64,000 nucleotides of DNA, from the NCBI GenBank assembly GCA_023548195.1, contig JAJHZJ010000269.1, positions 558,001 to 622,000 on the forward strand. Reading direction: 5' to 3'. The notes beneath the pieces are model-generated. The model had not been told where the DNA came from, searched no databases, and saw only the letters and a program-made list of their open reading frames with translations. This DNA comes from Bettongia penicillata ogilbyi (lineage: Eukaryota; Chordata; Mammalia; Diprotodontia; Potoroidae). Within the stretch, counting starts at the first letter, position 1. Each line of letters opens with the position of its first letter. Positions 22,518-33,180 of this stretch are shown here, in pieces. Both the position numbers and the translations under genes were made by a program.

Positions 22518-22534
22518 GACTTTCAAGCATTCTT
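22518..22534. repeat. Target-site duplication of inner HAL1-b, left copy
   Basis: GACTTTCAAGCATTCTT here is repeated exactly at 25380-25396. Its first base may instead belong to the element end. Confidence 0.9.
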
Positions 22535-23189
22535 TTTTTCTTTTTTTTTTAAATATTTTTTTATTTATTTAACTTTTTTTTCACTCATTTTCACAAAATT
22601 TTGGGTTCCAAATTTTCTCCCCTTTTATCCCCTCCCCCCACCCCAAAACACCAAGCAATCTAATTTTCCCTATCTCCCATCTGCCCTCTCTTCTGTCATC
22701 CCTCCCTTCTCTTGTCCCCATCTTATCTTTTCTCCTGTAGGGCCAGATGACTTTCTATTCCTCATTAACTTTATGTCTTATTTCCTAGTAGCAACAACAA
22801 TACTCAACAGTTGTTCCTAAAACTTTGAGTTCCAAATTCTCCCCATCCCTCTCTCCCCACCCATTCCCTTTGGGAAGGCAGGCAATTCAGTATAGGCCAT
22901 ATCTGTATAGTTTTGCAAATGACTTCCCTGATAGGCATGTTGCGTAAGACTAACTGAATTACCCTCCATCCTATCCTGCCCCTCATTGTTTCTCTTCTAT
23001 CTTTTGATCCTGTCCCTCCCCAAGTTTTGCCTTCAAATTGCTCCCTCCTGCCTTTGCCCTCCCTTCCATCATTCCCCCCCTTGCTTATCTCCTTCTCCCC
23101 CACTTTCCTATACTGTGAGATAGGTTTTCATATCGAAATGAGTGTACATTTTATTCCTTCCTTTAGTCAAATGTGATGAGGGTAAACTT

Positions 23190-23215
23190 CTTGTTTTTTT
23201 TTTTTCCCCCCCTCA
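23190..23215. repeat. Internal T-rich/C-rich tract of HAL1-b 3'UTR
   Basis: A run of T followed by C marks the internal A-rich/G-rich segment of the HAL1 3'UTR; the HAL1 copy at 58810-59485 is cut off at the same place. Confidence 0.7.
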
Positions 23216-23387
23216 GGTCTCCTCTTTTTCCCTCCACTAAAAAGTCTCCTGCTTGCCTCTTAAATGACATATAATTACCCCATTCCATTTCACCCTCTTT
23301 CCTCTCACTACATTTCTCTCTCAACATTTACCTTAATTTCTTTTAAGATATGGTCCCATCCTATTCAATTCACTCTGTGCTCTCTGT

Positions 23388-23452
23388 CTCTGTATGTGTG
23401 TGCATGTGTGTATGTGTGTGTGCGTGCATGCATGTACATGTGTGTGCGTGGG
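23388..23452. repeat. (TG)n-type microsatellite inside HAL1-b 3'UTR
   Basis: Imperfect TG repeat with CATG interruptions, at the position equivalent to 25582-25662 in HAL1-a and 49063-49155 in HAL1-e. Confidence 0.9.
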
Positions 23453-23603
23453 CCCACCAACTACCCAGATACTGAAAAGTTTTAAGAGTTACAAATATTG
23501 TCTTTCCATGTAGGAATGTAAACAGTTCACCTATGGTAAGTTCCTTAAGACTTCTCTTTGCTGTTTACTTTTTCATGCTTCTTCTCATTCTTGTGTTTGA
23601 AAG

Positions 23604-24652
23604 TCAAATTTTCTTTTCAGCTCTGGTCTTTTCATCAAGAATGTTTGAAAGTCCTCTGTTTTCATTGAAAGACCATATTTTCCCCTGAATTATTATGCTC
23701 AGGTTTGCTGGGTAGGTGATTCTTTGTTTGAGTCCTAGTTCCTTTGACTTCTGGAATATCCTAATCCATGCCCTTCGATCCCTTAATGTAGAAGCTGCTA
23801 GATCTTGAGTTATCCTGATTGTATTTCCACAGTACTGGAATTGTTTCTTTCTACCTGCTTGAAAGATTTTCTCCTTGAGCTGAGAGTTCTGGCATTTGGC
23901 CACAATGTTCCCAGGAATTTCTCTTTTTGGATCTCTTTCAGGTGGTGATCGATGGATTCTTTCAATACTTATTTTTCCCTCTGGTTCTAGAATGTCAGGG
24001 CACTTTTCCTTGATAATTTCATGGAAGATGATGTCTAGGCTCTTTTTTTGACTATGACTTTCAAGTAGTCCCATAATTTTTAAATTGTCTCTCCTGGATC
24101 TATTTTCCAGGTCAGTTGTTTTTCCCATGAGATATTTCACATTCTCTTCCATTTTTTCCTTCATTTGGTTTTGTTTGGTGATTTCTTGGTTTCTCAGAAA
24201 GTCATTAGACCCCATCTGTTCCATTCTAATTTTGACAGAACTATTATCTTCAGTGAGCTTTTGAGCCTCTTTTTCCATTTGGCTAATTCTGCTTTTGAAA
24301 GCATTCTTCTCCTCATTGGCTTTTTGAACCTCTTTTGCCAATTGAGTGAGCCTATTTTTCAAGGTGTTATTTTCTTCAGCATTTTTTTGGGGTCTCCTTT
24401 ACCAAGGTATCGACCCGTTTCTCATACTTTTCTTGCATCTCTCTCATTTCTCTTCCCAATTTTTCCTCCACCTGTCTAACTTGCTTTTCAAAATCCTGAG
24501 CCCACCCAACATCCTCCTGGGATGTCTGGGGTACCGAGGCCCTGCCCTCGACGTCTTTCCCTGATGGCAAGAATATGTCTTCGTCATCGTCAAATCCGAA
24601 AGTCGGGATCATTTGCTTCTATAGTCTTATTTTTCTTCCCTTTTCTAGGCAT
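23604..24652 (-). pseudogene. HAL1-b ORF1, broken near its N-terminus
   Basis: The start codon at 24652-24650 opens MPRKGKKNKTIEANDPDF, then the frame is lost near 24590; the next in-frame piece (24612-24376) reads EDIFLPSGKDVEGRASVPQT and the start of the coiled coil (KQVRQVEEKLGREMREMQEK). A second shift at the A run near 24380 separates the longest intact part, 252 codons at 24362-23604: coiled coil NRLTQLAKEVQKANEEKNAF, RRM-like ENRSRRDNLKIMGLLESHS, then GNTIRITQDLAASTLRDRRA and the C-terminal end ITYPANLSIIIQGKIWSFNE, comparable with human ISYPAKLSFISEGEIKYF. It has the most complete C-terminus of the set, with the terminal TAA at 23606-23604. Two frameshifts suffice to inactivate it. 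Confidence 0.85.
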
Positions 24653-25357
24653 TTTTCCAGCCAATTACTTGACTTCTGAGATTCCTGTCCACCCCCGCCT
24701 AGATCCACCCAGCTAGAGCTTGGGGTCTGAGATTCAAATGGGCTTTCCGCAGCGGGTGCGGCTGCTAATCAATATGAACTTTAGTTCTGGTGCTGGGGTG
24801 GGAGTAGGGCCACCTCCCAGGCTCAGCTCCCCGAGGAGCTTTATGCAGAGACCTTCAGAAATGGAGTGGGTGGGGCAGGGCTGTCTCCCAGGCTCAGCTC
24901 CTTTCAGGTGGTTTATGCAAAGACTTTCAGTAATGAAGATCCTGCCTGGTGCTGGGGCAGTCCCGGGCTGCGCCGCCCCCCCCCTGCCTCCCCTGCTTCC
25001 TCCCGAGGGGGCCCGAGCCATGGAGACACCCCACTCCCCTCTCGGTCTGCACAAGCATGTCTCTCACTTACCTGTAGTGTCTGTGGGTGGAGGGACCTTC
25101 CTGGCTGCCGGAGGTTCCGTCCCTGAAGCCTGCTCGGGTCAGCTTCTCTGGGGCCGTGGCCAGTGCAACACTGGGGTGGGGTCTGCTTTCCGGGTTGTGA
25201 TGGACCTTGGGGACGGCTCTCCAGGGCTCTCTGGAATGGAAATCTCTTCCACTATGTTTCTGCACCCCCTGCAGTGATCCAGAACTTCTGGGGAGCTCTT
25301 CTTACATTAAATCTATGGGCTGTGGGTTCGGAGCTCACAAATGTGCATCTTTCTACT

Positions 25358-25368
25358 CCGCCATCTTG
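25358..25368 (-). promoter_or_regulatory. YY1-like site at HAL1-b 5' end
   Basis: CAAGATGGCGG on the minus strand, about 11 nt from the element start. Of the five copies this is the closest to the consensus core AAGATGGCGG. Confidence 0.55.
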
Positions 25369-25379
25369 ACTCCACCCCC

Positions 25380-26508
25380 GACTTTCAAGCATTCTTGATG
25401 AGAAGACCACAGCTGAAAAGAATATTTGACTTTGAAACACAAGAATGAAAAGAAGCATGAAAAAGTTAACAGCAAAAAGAAGTCATAAGGGACTTACCAA
25501 AAGTCAACTGTTTACATTCCTACATGGAAAGACAATATTTGTAACTCTTAAAACTTTTCAGTATCTGGGTAGTTGGTGGGATCACACACACACATACACA
25601 GACACACACACATGTACACACGTGCACGCACACACACATACACACATGCACGCACATACAGAGACAGACAGCACAGTGAATTGAATAGGATGGGACTATA
25701 TCTTAAAAGAAATTAAGGTAAATGGTGAGAGAGAAACGTAGTGGGAAGAAAGAGGGTGAAATGGAATGGGGTAAATTATATTTCATTCAAGAAGCAAGCA
25801 GGAGACTTTTTAGTGGAGGGAAAAAGAGGAGAGCTGAGAAAAAAAAAAAAAAAAACAAGAAGTTTACCCTCATCACATTTGACTAAAGGAAGGAATAAAA
25901 TGCACACTCATTTTGGTATGAAAGTCTATCTTACAATATAGGAAAGTGGGGGAGAAGGAAATAAGCAAGCTGGGAGATGATGGAAGGGAGGGTAATGGGA
26001 GGAGGGAGCCATTTGAAGTCAACACTCTTGGGGAGGGACAGGATCAAAAGACAGAATAGAAACAATGAGGGGCAGGATAGGATGGAGCATAATTCAGTTA
26101 GTCTTATGCACCACGACTATTATGGAAGTCATTTGCAAAACTACACAGATAGGGCCTATATTGAATTGCCTGCCTTCCCAAAGGGAATGGGTGAGGAGGG
26201 AGGGATGGGGAGAATTTGGAACTCAAAGTTTTAGGAACAACTGTTGAGTATTGTTGTTGCTACTAGGAAATAAGACATACAGTTAATGAGGAATAGAAAG
26301 TCTTCCGGCCCTATAGGACAAAAGAGAAGATGGGGACAAGAGAAGGGAGGGATGATAGAAGAGAGGGCAGATTGGTGATAGGGAAAATTAGATTGCTTGG
26401 TGTATTGGGGTTGGGGGAGGGGATAAAAGAGGAGAAAATTTGGAACCCAAAATTTTGTCAAAATGAATGTAAAAAGTTAAATAATAAATTTTTATTTAAA
26501 AAAAAAAA
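25380..26508 (+). mobile_element. HAL1-a (outer), 3' part: 3'UTR and A-tail
   Basis: After the second copy of the 17-bp duplication the HAL1-a 3'UTR goes on: GATGAGAAGACCACAGCTGA, a (CA)n stretch at 25582-25662, an internal A run at about 25841-25856, CTATCTTACAATATAGGAAA, CAAAAGACAGAATAGAAACA, and the end GGAACCCAAAATTTTGTCAA, TTAAATAATAAATTTTTATT with an A-tail to 26508. Together with 20795-22517 this restores a HAL1 of about 2.85 kb. Open frames here are untranslated-region noise. Confidence 0.85.
25582..25662. repeat. (CA)n microsatellite inside HAL1-a 3'UTR
   Basis: Imperfect CA repeat with TACA and GTGCACG interruptions. Confidence 0.9.
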
Positions 26509-26516
26509 AGAAATTT
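26509..26516. repeat. Target-site duplication of outer HAL1, right copy
   Basis: AGAAATTT, matching AGAAACTT at 20787-20794 with one difference. Confidence 0.6.
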
Positions 26517-26568
26517 CCCAATTCATGGGCTTCCCCTTGATTTCCAATTTTTGTCCACCACAAAGAAA
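26517..26568 (-). mobile_element. L1 LINE 3' fragment, right part of the interrupted copy
   Basis: CCCAATTCATGGGCTTCCCC and TTTGTCCACCACAAAGAAAG continue the minus-strand L1 that stops at 20786. Confidence 0.75.
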
Positions 26569-27062
26569 GAGAATGGTTGAAAAAGCTGTGATATATGAAT
26601 GTAATGGAATACTCTTGTGCAAGAAGACATGATGAATAGACAGATTTCAAAAAATCCTGGAAAGACTTGTATGAAATGATGCAAAATGAATCGAGTAGAA
26701 CCAGGTTAACCTTTCATATAGTATCAGTAACATTGCGTGAGCATCAACTATGAATGACTCAAGACATGTACAAAGGACTTATGAAGGAAAATGTTTCCCA
26801 CATCTAGATAGATGAGTTGATAGAATTTGTATAGGGATTGAAGCATGATTTTTCACTTAATTTATTCTTTCTCATATTCTTTTCTTTTGTTTCTTTTTTT
26901 TACAACTGTGATTAATATGGAAACATTTTTACATGGTAGTTCAAATACAAACTATATTAAACTCCCTACCATTTTTAGAACAAGAGAGAGGACAGAGGGG
27001 AGAGAGGAAGGGGGAAGAAAAAAATAGAACTCAAAATTTTGTAAAAATAAATGTTAAAAATT
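26569..27062 (+). mobile_element. L1 LINE 3' end, opposite orientation to its neighbour
   Basis: ATGGTTGAAAAAGCTGTGAT, TATATGAATGTAATGGAATA, AATCCTGGAAAGACTTGTAT, AATCGAGTAGAACCAGGTTA and CATGTACAAAGGACTTATGA are L1 ORF2-end and 3'UTR phrases in plus orientation. The end AGAACTCAAAATTTTGTAAA at 27026 is close to the end of HAL1-a (26442). It abuts a minus-strand L1 piece at 26568, giving a tail-to-tail-like junction typical of twin-primed or independent insertions. Confidence 0.75.
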
Positions 27063-29639
27063 TCTTGACATGGAACTAGATAAAAAACACCATTTAAAAG
27101 AAAAAGAAATCCAAACATGAAAGCTTCTAGCAATTTTGTAACCAAAATCTAGAGCTTGATCCAGTGAGTTCTGAGGTTCTGAGGGCTAAGAGGTAAGCTT
27201 ATTAATTACACCATTACATGAACCATTAGGTTCTGCTACTTTTCAGGGACACATTTCAGTGAATTCAAAAGAATGCTGGATTAGGATTCACAAGATTTGA
27301 CCTGTAGTCCTAAAGTCCTAACCCTTAAGAATATCTTTCACATAACTGAATGTAGGGTCAATGTCTCTCCCTTTCATTTCCATTTTCTTAGATGGCAGTT
27401 ACATTGAGTTTCTGTCTGAACCTAGTCTAACAGTCAAATTTTGTTGTTCTACAATTCTTTTAAAGTTTGGTCCTCCTCTGAACTTGCTTTTTGAATTTTT
27501 TCATTTTTTTTTTTTACAATTTTCCTTTTCCTTTGCAATAAACCTGTCATTTCCCTTTTTTCTGATAAATTTGCGACAATCCTTCTCTTAAAGATTTAGA
27601 TAAAAAAGAAATGAATAATTCTTTGAATTTCCACAAAAAATCAAGGAAAGTATCTGGATCCATTATAATATGGAGAGAAATAGATAGAAAGGAAAGGAGG
27701 GAAGAGAAAAGACAGGAAAAGAGATAGGAGTATGCTATTCAAATGGATTTCAGGAGGTTTGCACCTGGGTATATACATTTCTTTCACTGCCTTTTGAAGG
27801 AGAGAAGGGAGCAGGGATATCTAATTTCAAATTACCCAGAATAGAACTCCTAAAAACCATATCGTTAAATGATATGGTCACCTTTTTCTTTATTTGTTGA
27901 AATGCTCCGTACCCATAGTTTTTGAAGCCCAAAGCAAAATGGCATTGTTTATAGCATACAGATCATGCCACACAAATCTTTGAGTGCTAACATTAACCTG
28001 TAGAAATGACAATGACAGAAAACTCAATATTAACATTATGGTTTTCCTATATACTAAAAAAGAGACTTTCAAGTGAATATTTATCTCCATATTATGAAAA
28101 TGGTAAAGGAATATAAGAGAAAAAAGATCATGTATATATTTGGTTATCAACACGATGCTTATTTTAAATATTGGCTAATATATTTTTGTTGCTTTACAAG
28201 TAAATCTGAATAAAATATCTAACTGGTTCTTTGGAGACATCTATTTTCATTTCTATTCAATGGTCTAAATATTATTTTGTATGCTGAGAGTCAGGCAGCT
28301 TGGTTCTTCTTTAGATCTATTACTGACTCATTGTATGACATTGATTAAGTAACACAATTTCTAAATTTGAATAGGACTGCAAATTTCTGAAATCAAAGAA
28401 TATAAATGAGAATTTCATTTGCCAGAGAGAACCATCATTGAATCTCCCCACCTTTCCTTTTTCTATACAATTCATTGACAGATGCTACTTGATCCCACTG
28501 TTCTGGACAGAAAAATGCAGTGCCAAGGCTAAAATCAAGCAAGTTGAGTTCCAGCCAGATATCCACTTGAAAGTTCTGTTAAAAGCTGTTCTATAAGGTG
28601 CTAAATATTTGAATAAATGTAAAAAATTCCATGTGGCTACTCCAATAATAAGAAATGCAGGTACTCCTTGTAATAGTTGAGCTAGTTTGGTGGTAAATTA
28701 TTTAAAATTTACCTTGCACCTTTGTGGTCTAAGAAACTTTTATTATGGAGAGTGACAAGGTTTAGAACTCCTACCTTGCCAAAACTTCATTTTCTTTACT
28801 CCTTCAGTTGCTGGTAGATTGATTGGTGTGTTCTGTCATGAAAAGTACGCTATTATATAAAGCCCCTTCTTTTGGTTGTTGCCCACATCCTTAACTCAGA
28901 ATCCTTCAATTCAAAAACTCATTGCCAAGATTGACTCCTCAGATTTCTCAGAAACACAAGTCACTGAGGTACTTGTGAAAGAAACCAAGATGGTGGAAGC
29001 TATCTTACGCATATGAAGGTCACATTCAGCTTTACTTAGGCAAGAACTTGTCCTTCACTGCCATGTGCTTATGCTGTGAAATACCACTGTATTTTGTGGT
29101 TTGTGATAGAATTTCTCTTTTTCTTGGAAATAAAAAGGAAATGAAATAGCAAAGCTATTAAAAAAGTCCTTTGAGAAAATGGTGAATACTCATTTACTGA
29201 AGGGAGAATTTCCTTGAGAAAATCTTTCTTTCTCTATATAATTTTTAAATTCTTAGTTATCAGCAGTCAATTTCAGTCACTGCAGCCAGGTCAAAAAAAG
29301 GATTTCCGAAATACTATTTAATCAATAAAAGTAATAGTATGAAAGTTGATCCAGAACTCCTGCTCAGACAGGACATGACTTTTATCCTTCAGTTGCCCAG
29401 GATACTTTCAGAAAGCAAAAAGAACCTGAATAAAGTATAATTGGACATAATTAGGTCCAGGGGAAATGTCTCCATATGACAAAGGTCCAGACCCTTTAAT
29501 TTCAGCAAGTTGATTTGAACACATATCAGCTTCTGTAGGTTTTGATGATGATCCCTAGATTAAAATAAAATGTCAAAAATGTTTATTAGTCAACAATTTT
29601 TCAAAAAGAAGAAAAACTTTTGTTAATCACTTGAAACAA
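27063..29639. other. No gene seen; one SINE-like fragment at about 28275-28400
   Basis: Mostly AT-rich unique-looking DNA. 28275-28400 (GAGAGTCAGGCAGCTTGGTT, ACTGACTCATTGTATGACAT) is probably an old plus-strand CORE-SINE. Open frames at 27361-27591 and 27890-28153 have no family features. Confidence 0.5.
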
Positions 29640-29835
29640 ATATTTAGCCCATAGATGCAAATTAAAATAACAGAGAGGTTCTACTCACACTTGAAAAAAA
29701 TATTTGAAAAAAATAAACAATGAAACAAGATCCTGGCAGGGATGTGGAGAAATAGTTATATTTATTCATTGCTGGTGAAATTGAAAATGAGTAGAATGTT
29801 TAAGGAAAGTTATCTGACAGATTTCATTAAATATT
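29640..29835 (+). mobile_element. Probable old L1 ORF2-end fragment
   Basis: AGATGCAAATTAAAATAACA and CAGGGATGTGGAGAAATAGT, then TATTCATTGCTGGTGAAATT follow the L1 order 'ATGCAAATCAAAACAAC ... GATGTGGAAAAATTGG ... CTGTTGGTGGAGCTG'. Diverged and short. Confidence 0.45.
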
Positions 29836-29861
29836 ATAAGATTAATCACCCTCAGAGAGTT

Positions 29862-29935
29862 ATACACACATATACATATACATGTATATGTGTATATACA
29901 CATAAAAATATTTGTGCGTGGGTACATACATACAT
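29862..29935. repeat. TACATA/TATGTA simple repeat
   Basis: Degenerate alternating repeat including ACATGTATATGTGTATATAC. Confidence 0.8.
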
Positions 29936-30172
29936 GTTTTCAAATGTTGCAATCACTGAGGGAATAAAATTGAGAGATAACTCAAAAAACATTGAAGAGG
30001 TAGATGACACATAAGAGTAAGTTATAAAATGTTTAAATAAGTTTCCTGGGAGAAGTGTTGCAAAGACTTTAATCATAGAGCTGTTTGACTGGAAATGAAG
30101 GTAGACTAGTTCCATAATCAGAGTGAGAGACAAACTTTTACACAATGTCAAGATATTTAGCAGAAGGTTGAT

Positions 30173-30200
30173 AATATATATATATATATATATATGTATA
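30173..30200. repeat. (TA)n microsatellite
   Basis: About 11 TA units, then TATGTATATA. Confidence 0.9.
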
Positions 30201-30424
30201 TAAAAAGATCTTTAACCACACTTTAAGTCTTTCTGAGTACATCATGTGAATTCTATGGAGAATATTTCTAGAATAAAACAGGTGTTCATAATAAAAAAAG
30301 AAAGAAAAAAACTATTTGGCAATACTGTGAAGTGGACATGAATTTGAATATAGAAATGATAAATTTGCCCTGGAGACTTTTCTTTTGAAGCAATCATTTA
30401 ACTTTATGTAACACCATCTTCACA

Positions 30425-30657
30425 ATTGGAAAAATTATAGAATTTTAGAGTTAGAAGAGACTTATCATTTAATTCACTTCTTTCCTTGCCCCCAGCCTTA
30501 GCCCACCAATTATATAAGGGAGCTTATTGAAGCTTTGAGAGGTTATTTCCTCACCTTTAATATGGAGACATGAATAGTTTGTTACACCAGCCAACTCATG
30601 GGATCACTATGAAAATGAAACACGGCAGAATTTGCAAAAGCTCTTTATAATGGTAAG

Positions 30658-30660
<3 letters not shown>
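30425..30660 (+). repeat. CORE-SINE ending in a microsatellite
   Basis: TTTTAGAGTTAGAAGAGACT, GGTTATTTCCTCACCTTTAA, GGATCACTATGAAAATGAAA, GCAAAAGCTCTTTATAATGG and TAAGTATTA follow the MIR-type 3' order. The SINE end runs directly into (TA)n. Confidence 0.6.
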
Positions 30661-30716
<56 letters not shown>

Positions 30717-30755
30717 TTTATATATACATATGTGTGTGTGTGTGTGTGTGTGTGT
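30660..30755. repeat. Compound microsatellite (TA)20-(CA)8-...-(TG)13
   Basis: Forty bases of TA are followed by CA units (30701-30716), a 13-nt TATATACATA spacer and TG units (30730-30755). The CA and TG arms are complementary and could pair. Confidence 0.95.
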
Positions 30756-31367
30756 TACCTGACAGAGCCAAGTATACCAGGTTGTCTGCTCTTTTGTAAA
30801 TAATCAGATTTGTCCTTTAAATTCCTTCTTCATATTTAATTTAACATTTTTATTTTTCCCTACCTTTTAAAAGAAAACTCTAATTCAATGAATGCTCATT
30901 TTCATAGTTTTCCCAATTGGCTATTAAAATCTCCCCCTTGCATCGACTGGTAGCACTCTTTCTGGCACAAAGTCTCAGAGGCTCAGCTGTCACTGAAATC
31001 TTCCCTTTTTTTTGTCACTACTACTTACTTTAGTGCTCTCCAATATTCACATATCAGAAGTCCTTCCTTAATTAGTTTACATCATTGAGAATGTTCAAGA
31101 ACTGTTAGGGAAGCAACTCAAAGAAAAAGAGGTGACCCCTCCATGAGAAAATTATAATAATTTTTTCTTAAGTTTTTAATATTGATTATTGAGTCATCGA
31201 TACCCATCATTCATAGATTGAATCTTCAATCAAAATGAATCACTTCCCACTGCCATTGATTTACACATATGTGCTACTCTGCGAAGTCATATGTCACCAC
31301 TGAGTTTTTAGAGACGATCTCCCATCATTACCATATTTGAAGTTTGGCCGCCTGTAGTGGAGCATCC

Positions 31368-31370
<3 letters not shown>
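30756..31370. other. No feature seen
   Basis: No supported gene or repeat between the two compound microsatellites. Confidence 0.5.
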
Positions 31371-31371
<1 letters not shown>

Positions 31372-31455
<84 letters not shown>

Positions 31456-31550
31456 CATATATATATATGCATACATACATATTTATGTATATGTATATAT
31501 ATGCATATACACACACACGTATGTGTGTGTGTGTGTATGTGTGTGTGTGT
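31372..31550. repeat. Compound microsatellite (CT)n-(TA)n-(CATA)n-(TG)n
   Basis: CT units at 31372-31406, TA units at about 31407-31449, mixed ATACAT/TATG words, then CACACGTATGTGTG and TG units to about 31550. Open frames in four directions are low-complexity translations. Confidence 0.95.
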
Positions 31551-31689
31551 AACCCAGTTGCAGATAGCTGGGTTATTATACTCAGAAGCAGAAATAATGT
31601 CAACTATAGAAAAACAGGCTAAAGGTTTGTGATACTGTGTTTTATTTGTTCTTTCATGTTTTGTTTTAACTCTATGACTGTTATACAAG

Positions 31690-33180
31690 AATATGACTGC
31701 TAGACTAGAGTGGATTTAAATACAACCATTTGGGTAGAGAAAAGATCACCAGATTCATCTAGTTAATGTCCCCTCATGTAGATGGGGGCATAACTAAAAA
31801 GACAACTGTTTAATACAATACTTAAAGCTCTTTAAGGATATTTAAGTTTCTCCAGGGATAAAGGTTCTAGTTTTCTTCACTTGCTTTTTTGAGAATCTAA
31901 TGACCATTCAAGTTAAGAATGATTTATTTATGCCAAAACAAAATTCCTCCTGCTATAATCTAAACATATTTCTATTAACTCTGTTTTCAGTGAAAATAGA
32001 GAGAGAGCATTTGGATCATATTTGCCCATATCATATTTCAACATACATGAAGAAACTAAGTTTTTATATCATGTAATATGAACAATTATATTTAATGAAT
32101 TGAGTTTTAATTTTTCTCTAATTAATTTTGACTGATAGAAATATCACAATGAATTTTATTGATCACAAAGAATATTATATATTAAACTTTCAATAATATT
32201 TTCATATTTTACAAATATGAGCATGAATATTCTATATTCCACCATTCCTTTAATTTATATGCCAAAATCCTTATGTTCAGAAATGTGAAAAATAGAAATG
32301 TGATGGATGAATTTTATTGATTTATCCAATTCATTTTCATAAGCCAACAGAATAATTATAAATCAGATGGGTTTCCTACATCCACTCCAGACCAATTCAA
32401 GTCATTTTTAAATGAATCACATTAGAATACATTTAATTTAATTTCAAATTCTAATTTGCAGTAGAATATTTACCTTTCTGATAATCTTATAGGGACAAAA
32501 TTAGTAAGGGAGCTGTCCAAAGAAGATATTTCCTTTTTAGCATTATGCAAGAGAATGGTTATCAGAGTTATAACTAGAATGAAGCAACTCGGCCTTTGCC
32601 CTAAGGTAATGTCATTTAAGAAAACAGGTTACTTTCCTCCTCACACAATCTGGAGGCTGCAGTCTTCACACTTTATTCATTGTTATACTCTATTGTATTC
32701 AACTAATGGCATAATTCCACTTTTTAACCCAGCCCAACTTCATAATTCCCAGGATTTTAATTCTGTGGTCCCCTGCATAGTTCATCTGTTTCCCAAACCT
32801 CAAGGGAATACTGACCAGACACTTAAAAATGGGCCACTTGCCCCAAACAGATGAATATATCATCACACTGTGTTGCATAGTGCCTGCTAATGCTCTCGCC
32901 CTCAAATTTTATTTCCTCTAGGGGAAAAAACTAAGAAAAACTGATTATTTGTTCCTTTATTGCTATATGAATGTAGGAATGGACTATTTAATCACATTAT
33001 CAGTTTTTATTTCTTGCTTGGTATTTAGATACTTGGGGAAAAGGTGATTACTGGTGGGTTGTGCTGTGATATGTCCCTGAAAGCAGCACTTATCTGTCAC
33101 ATTACCTTATTAGGTAGAGCTGCCTATGTTATTTGATCTTTTCTTCCTCAATTTGCCTCTTCTAAAGAAGTGTTGAGGTA
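31690..33180. other. No feature seen
   Basis: AT-rich DNA without recognisable repeats; the overlapping open frames at 32555-32854 and 32699-32905 lack family features. Confidence 0.5.

Larger units (their letters stand above)
20795..22534 (+). mobile_element. HAL1-a (outer), 5' part: 5'UTR and ORF1
   Basis: HAL1 is a non-autonomous L1 derivative that keeps ORF1 but has no ORF2. This copy begins with GGAGTCAAGATGGTGGAGTA, has a GC-rich 5'UTR of about 0.69 kb, then ORF1 at 21487, and passes directly to a 3'UTR (TCAGGGGAAAATATGGATCT at 22482). It is broken at 22534 by HAL1-b and resumes at 25380. The composition contrast between the GC-rich 5'UTR and the AT-rich surroundings is sharp. Retroposition must have used the enzyme of an L1 in trans. 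Confidence 0.85.
22535..25379 (-). mobile_element. HAL1-b (inner), antisense full-length copy inside HAL1-a
   Basis: Read on the minus strand it runs from GGGGGTGGAGTCAAGATGGC at 25379, through a GC-rich 5'UTR of about 0.73 kb, ORF1 (24652 to 23604), a 1.07-kb 3'UTR with an internal A tract and a CA repeat, to TTTGGAACCCAAAATTTTGT and a terminal A-rich tail (T-rich at 22535-22575 on the plus strand). It is bounded by a 16-17 bp direct repeat. The 3'UTR's internal landmarks on the plus strand are CCTATACTGTGAGATAGGTT and CAAATGTGATGAGGGTAAAC. About 2.85 kb, apparently full length. Confidence 0.9.

Noticed and set aside
22804..23103. Frames such as 22804-23103, 25977-26247 and 59029-59367 that resemble one another and looked like a small gene family
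   Set aside because: They all lie in the same HAL1 3'UTR segment, so similarity is explained by the element; frames differ in start and end.
28840..29130. TATATAAAG-like box and AATAAA about 270 nt later, considered as a promoter or LTR
   Set aside because: No further signals, borders or coding sequence; such words are expected by chance in AT-rich DNA.
31308..31688. Four overlapping frames with IYIYI and SLSLS runs
   Set aside because: They are all by-products of the compound CT/TA/TG microsatellite.
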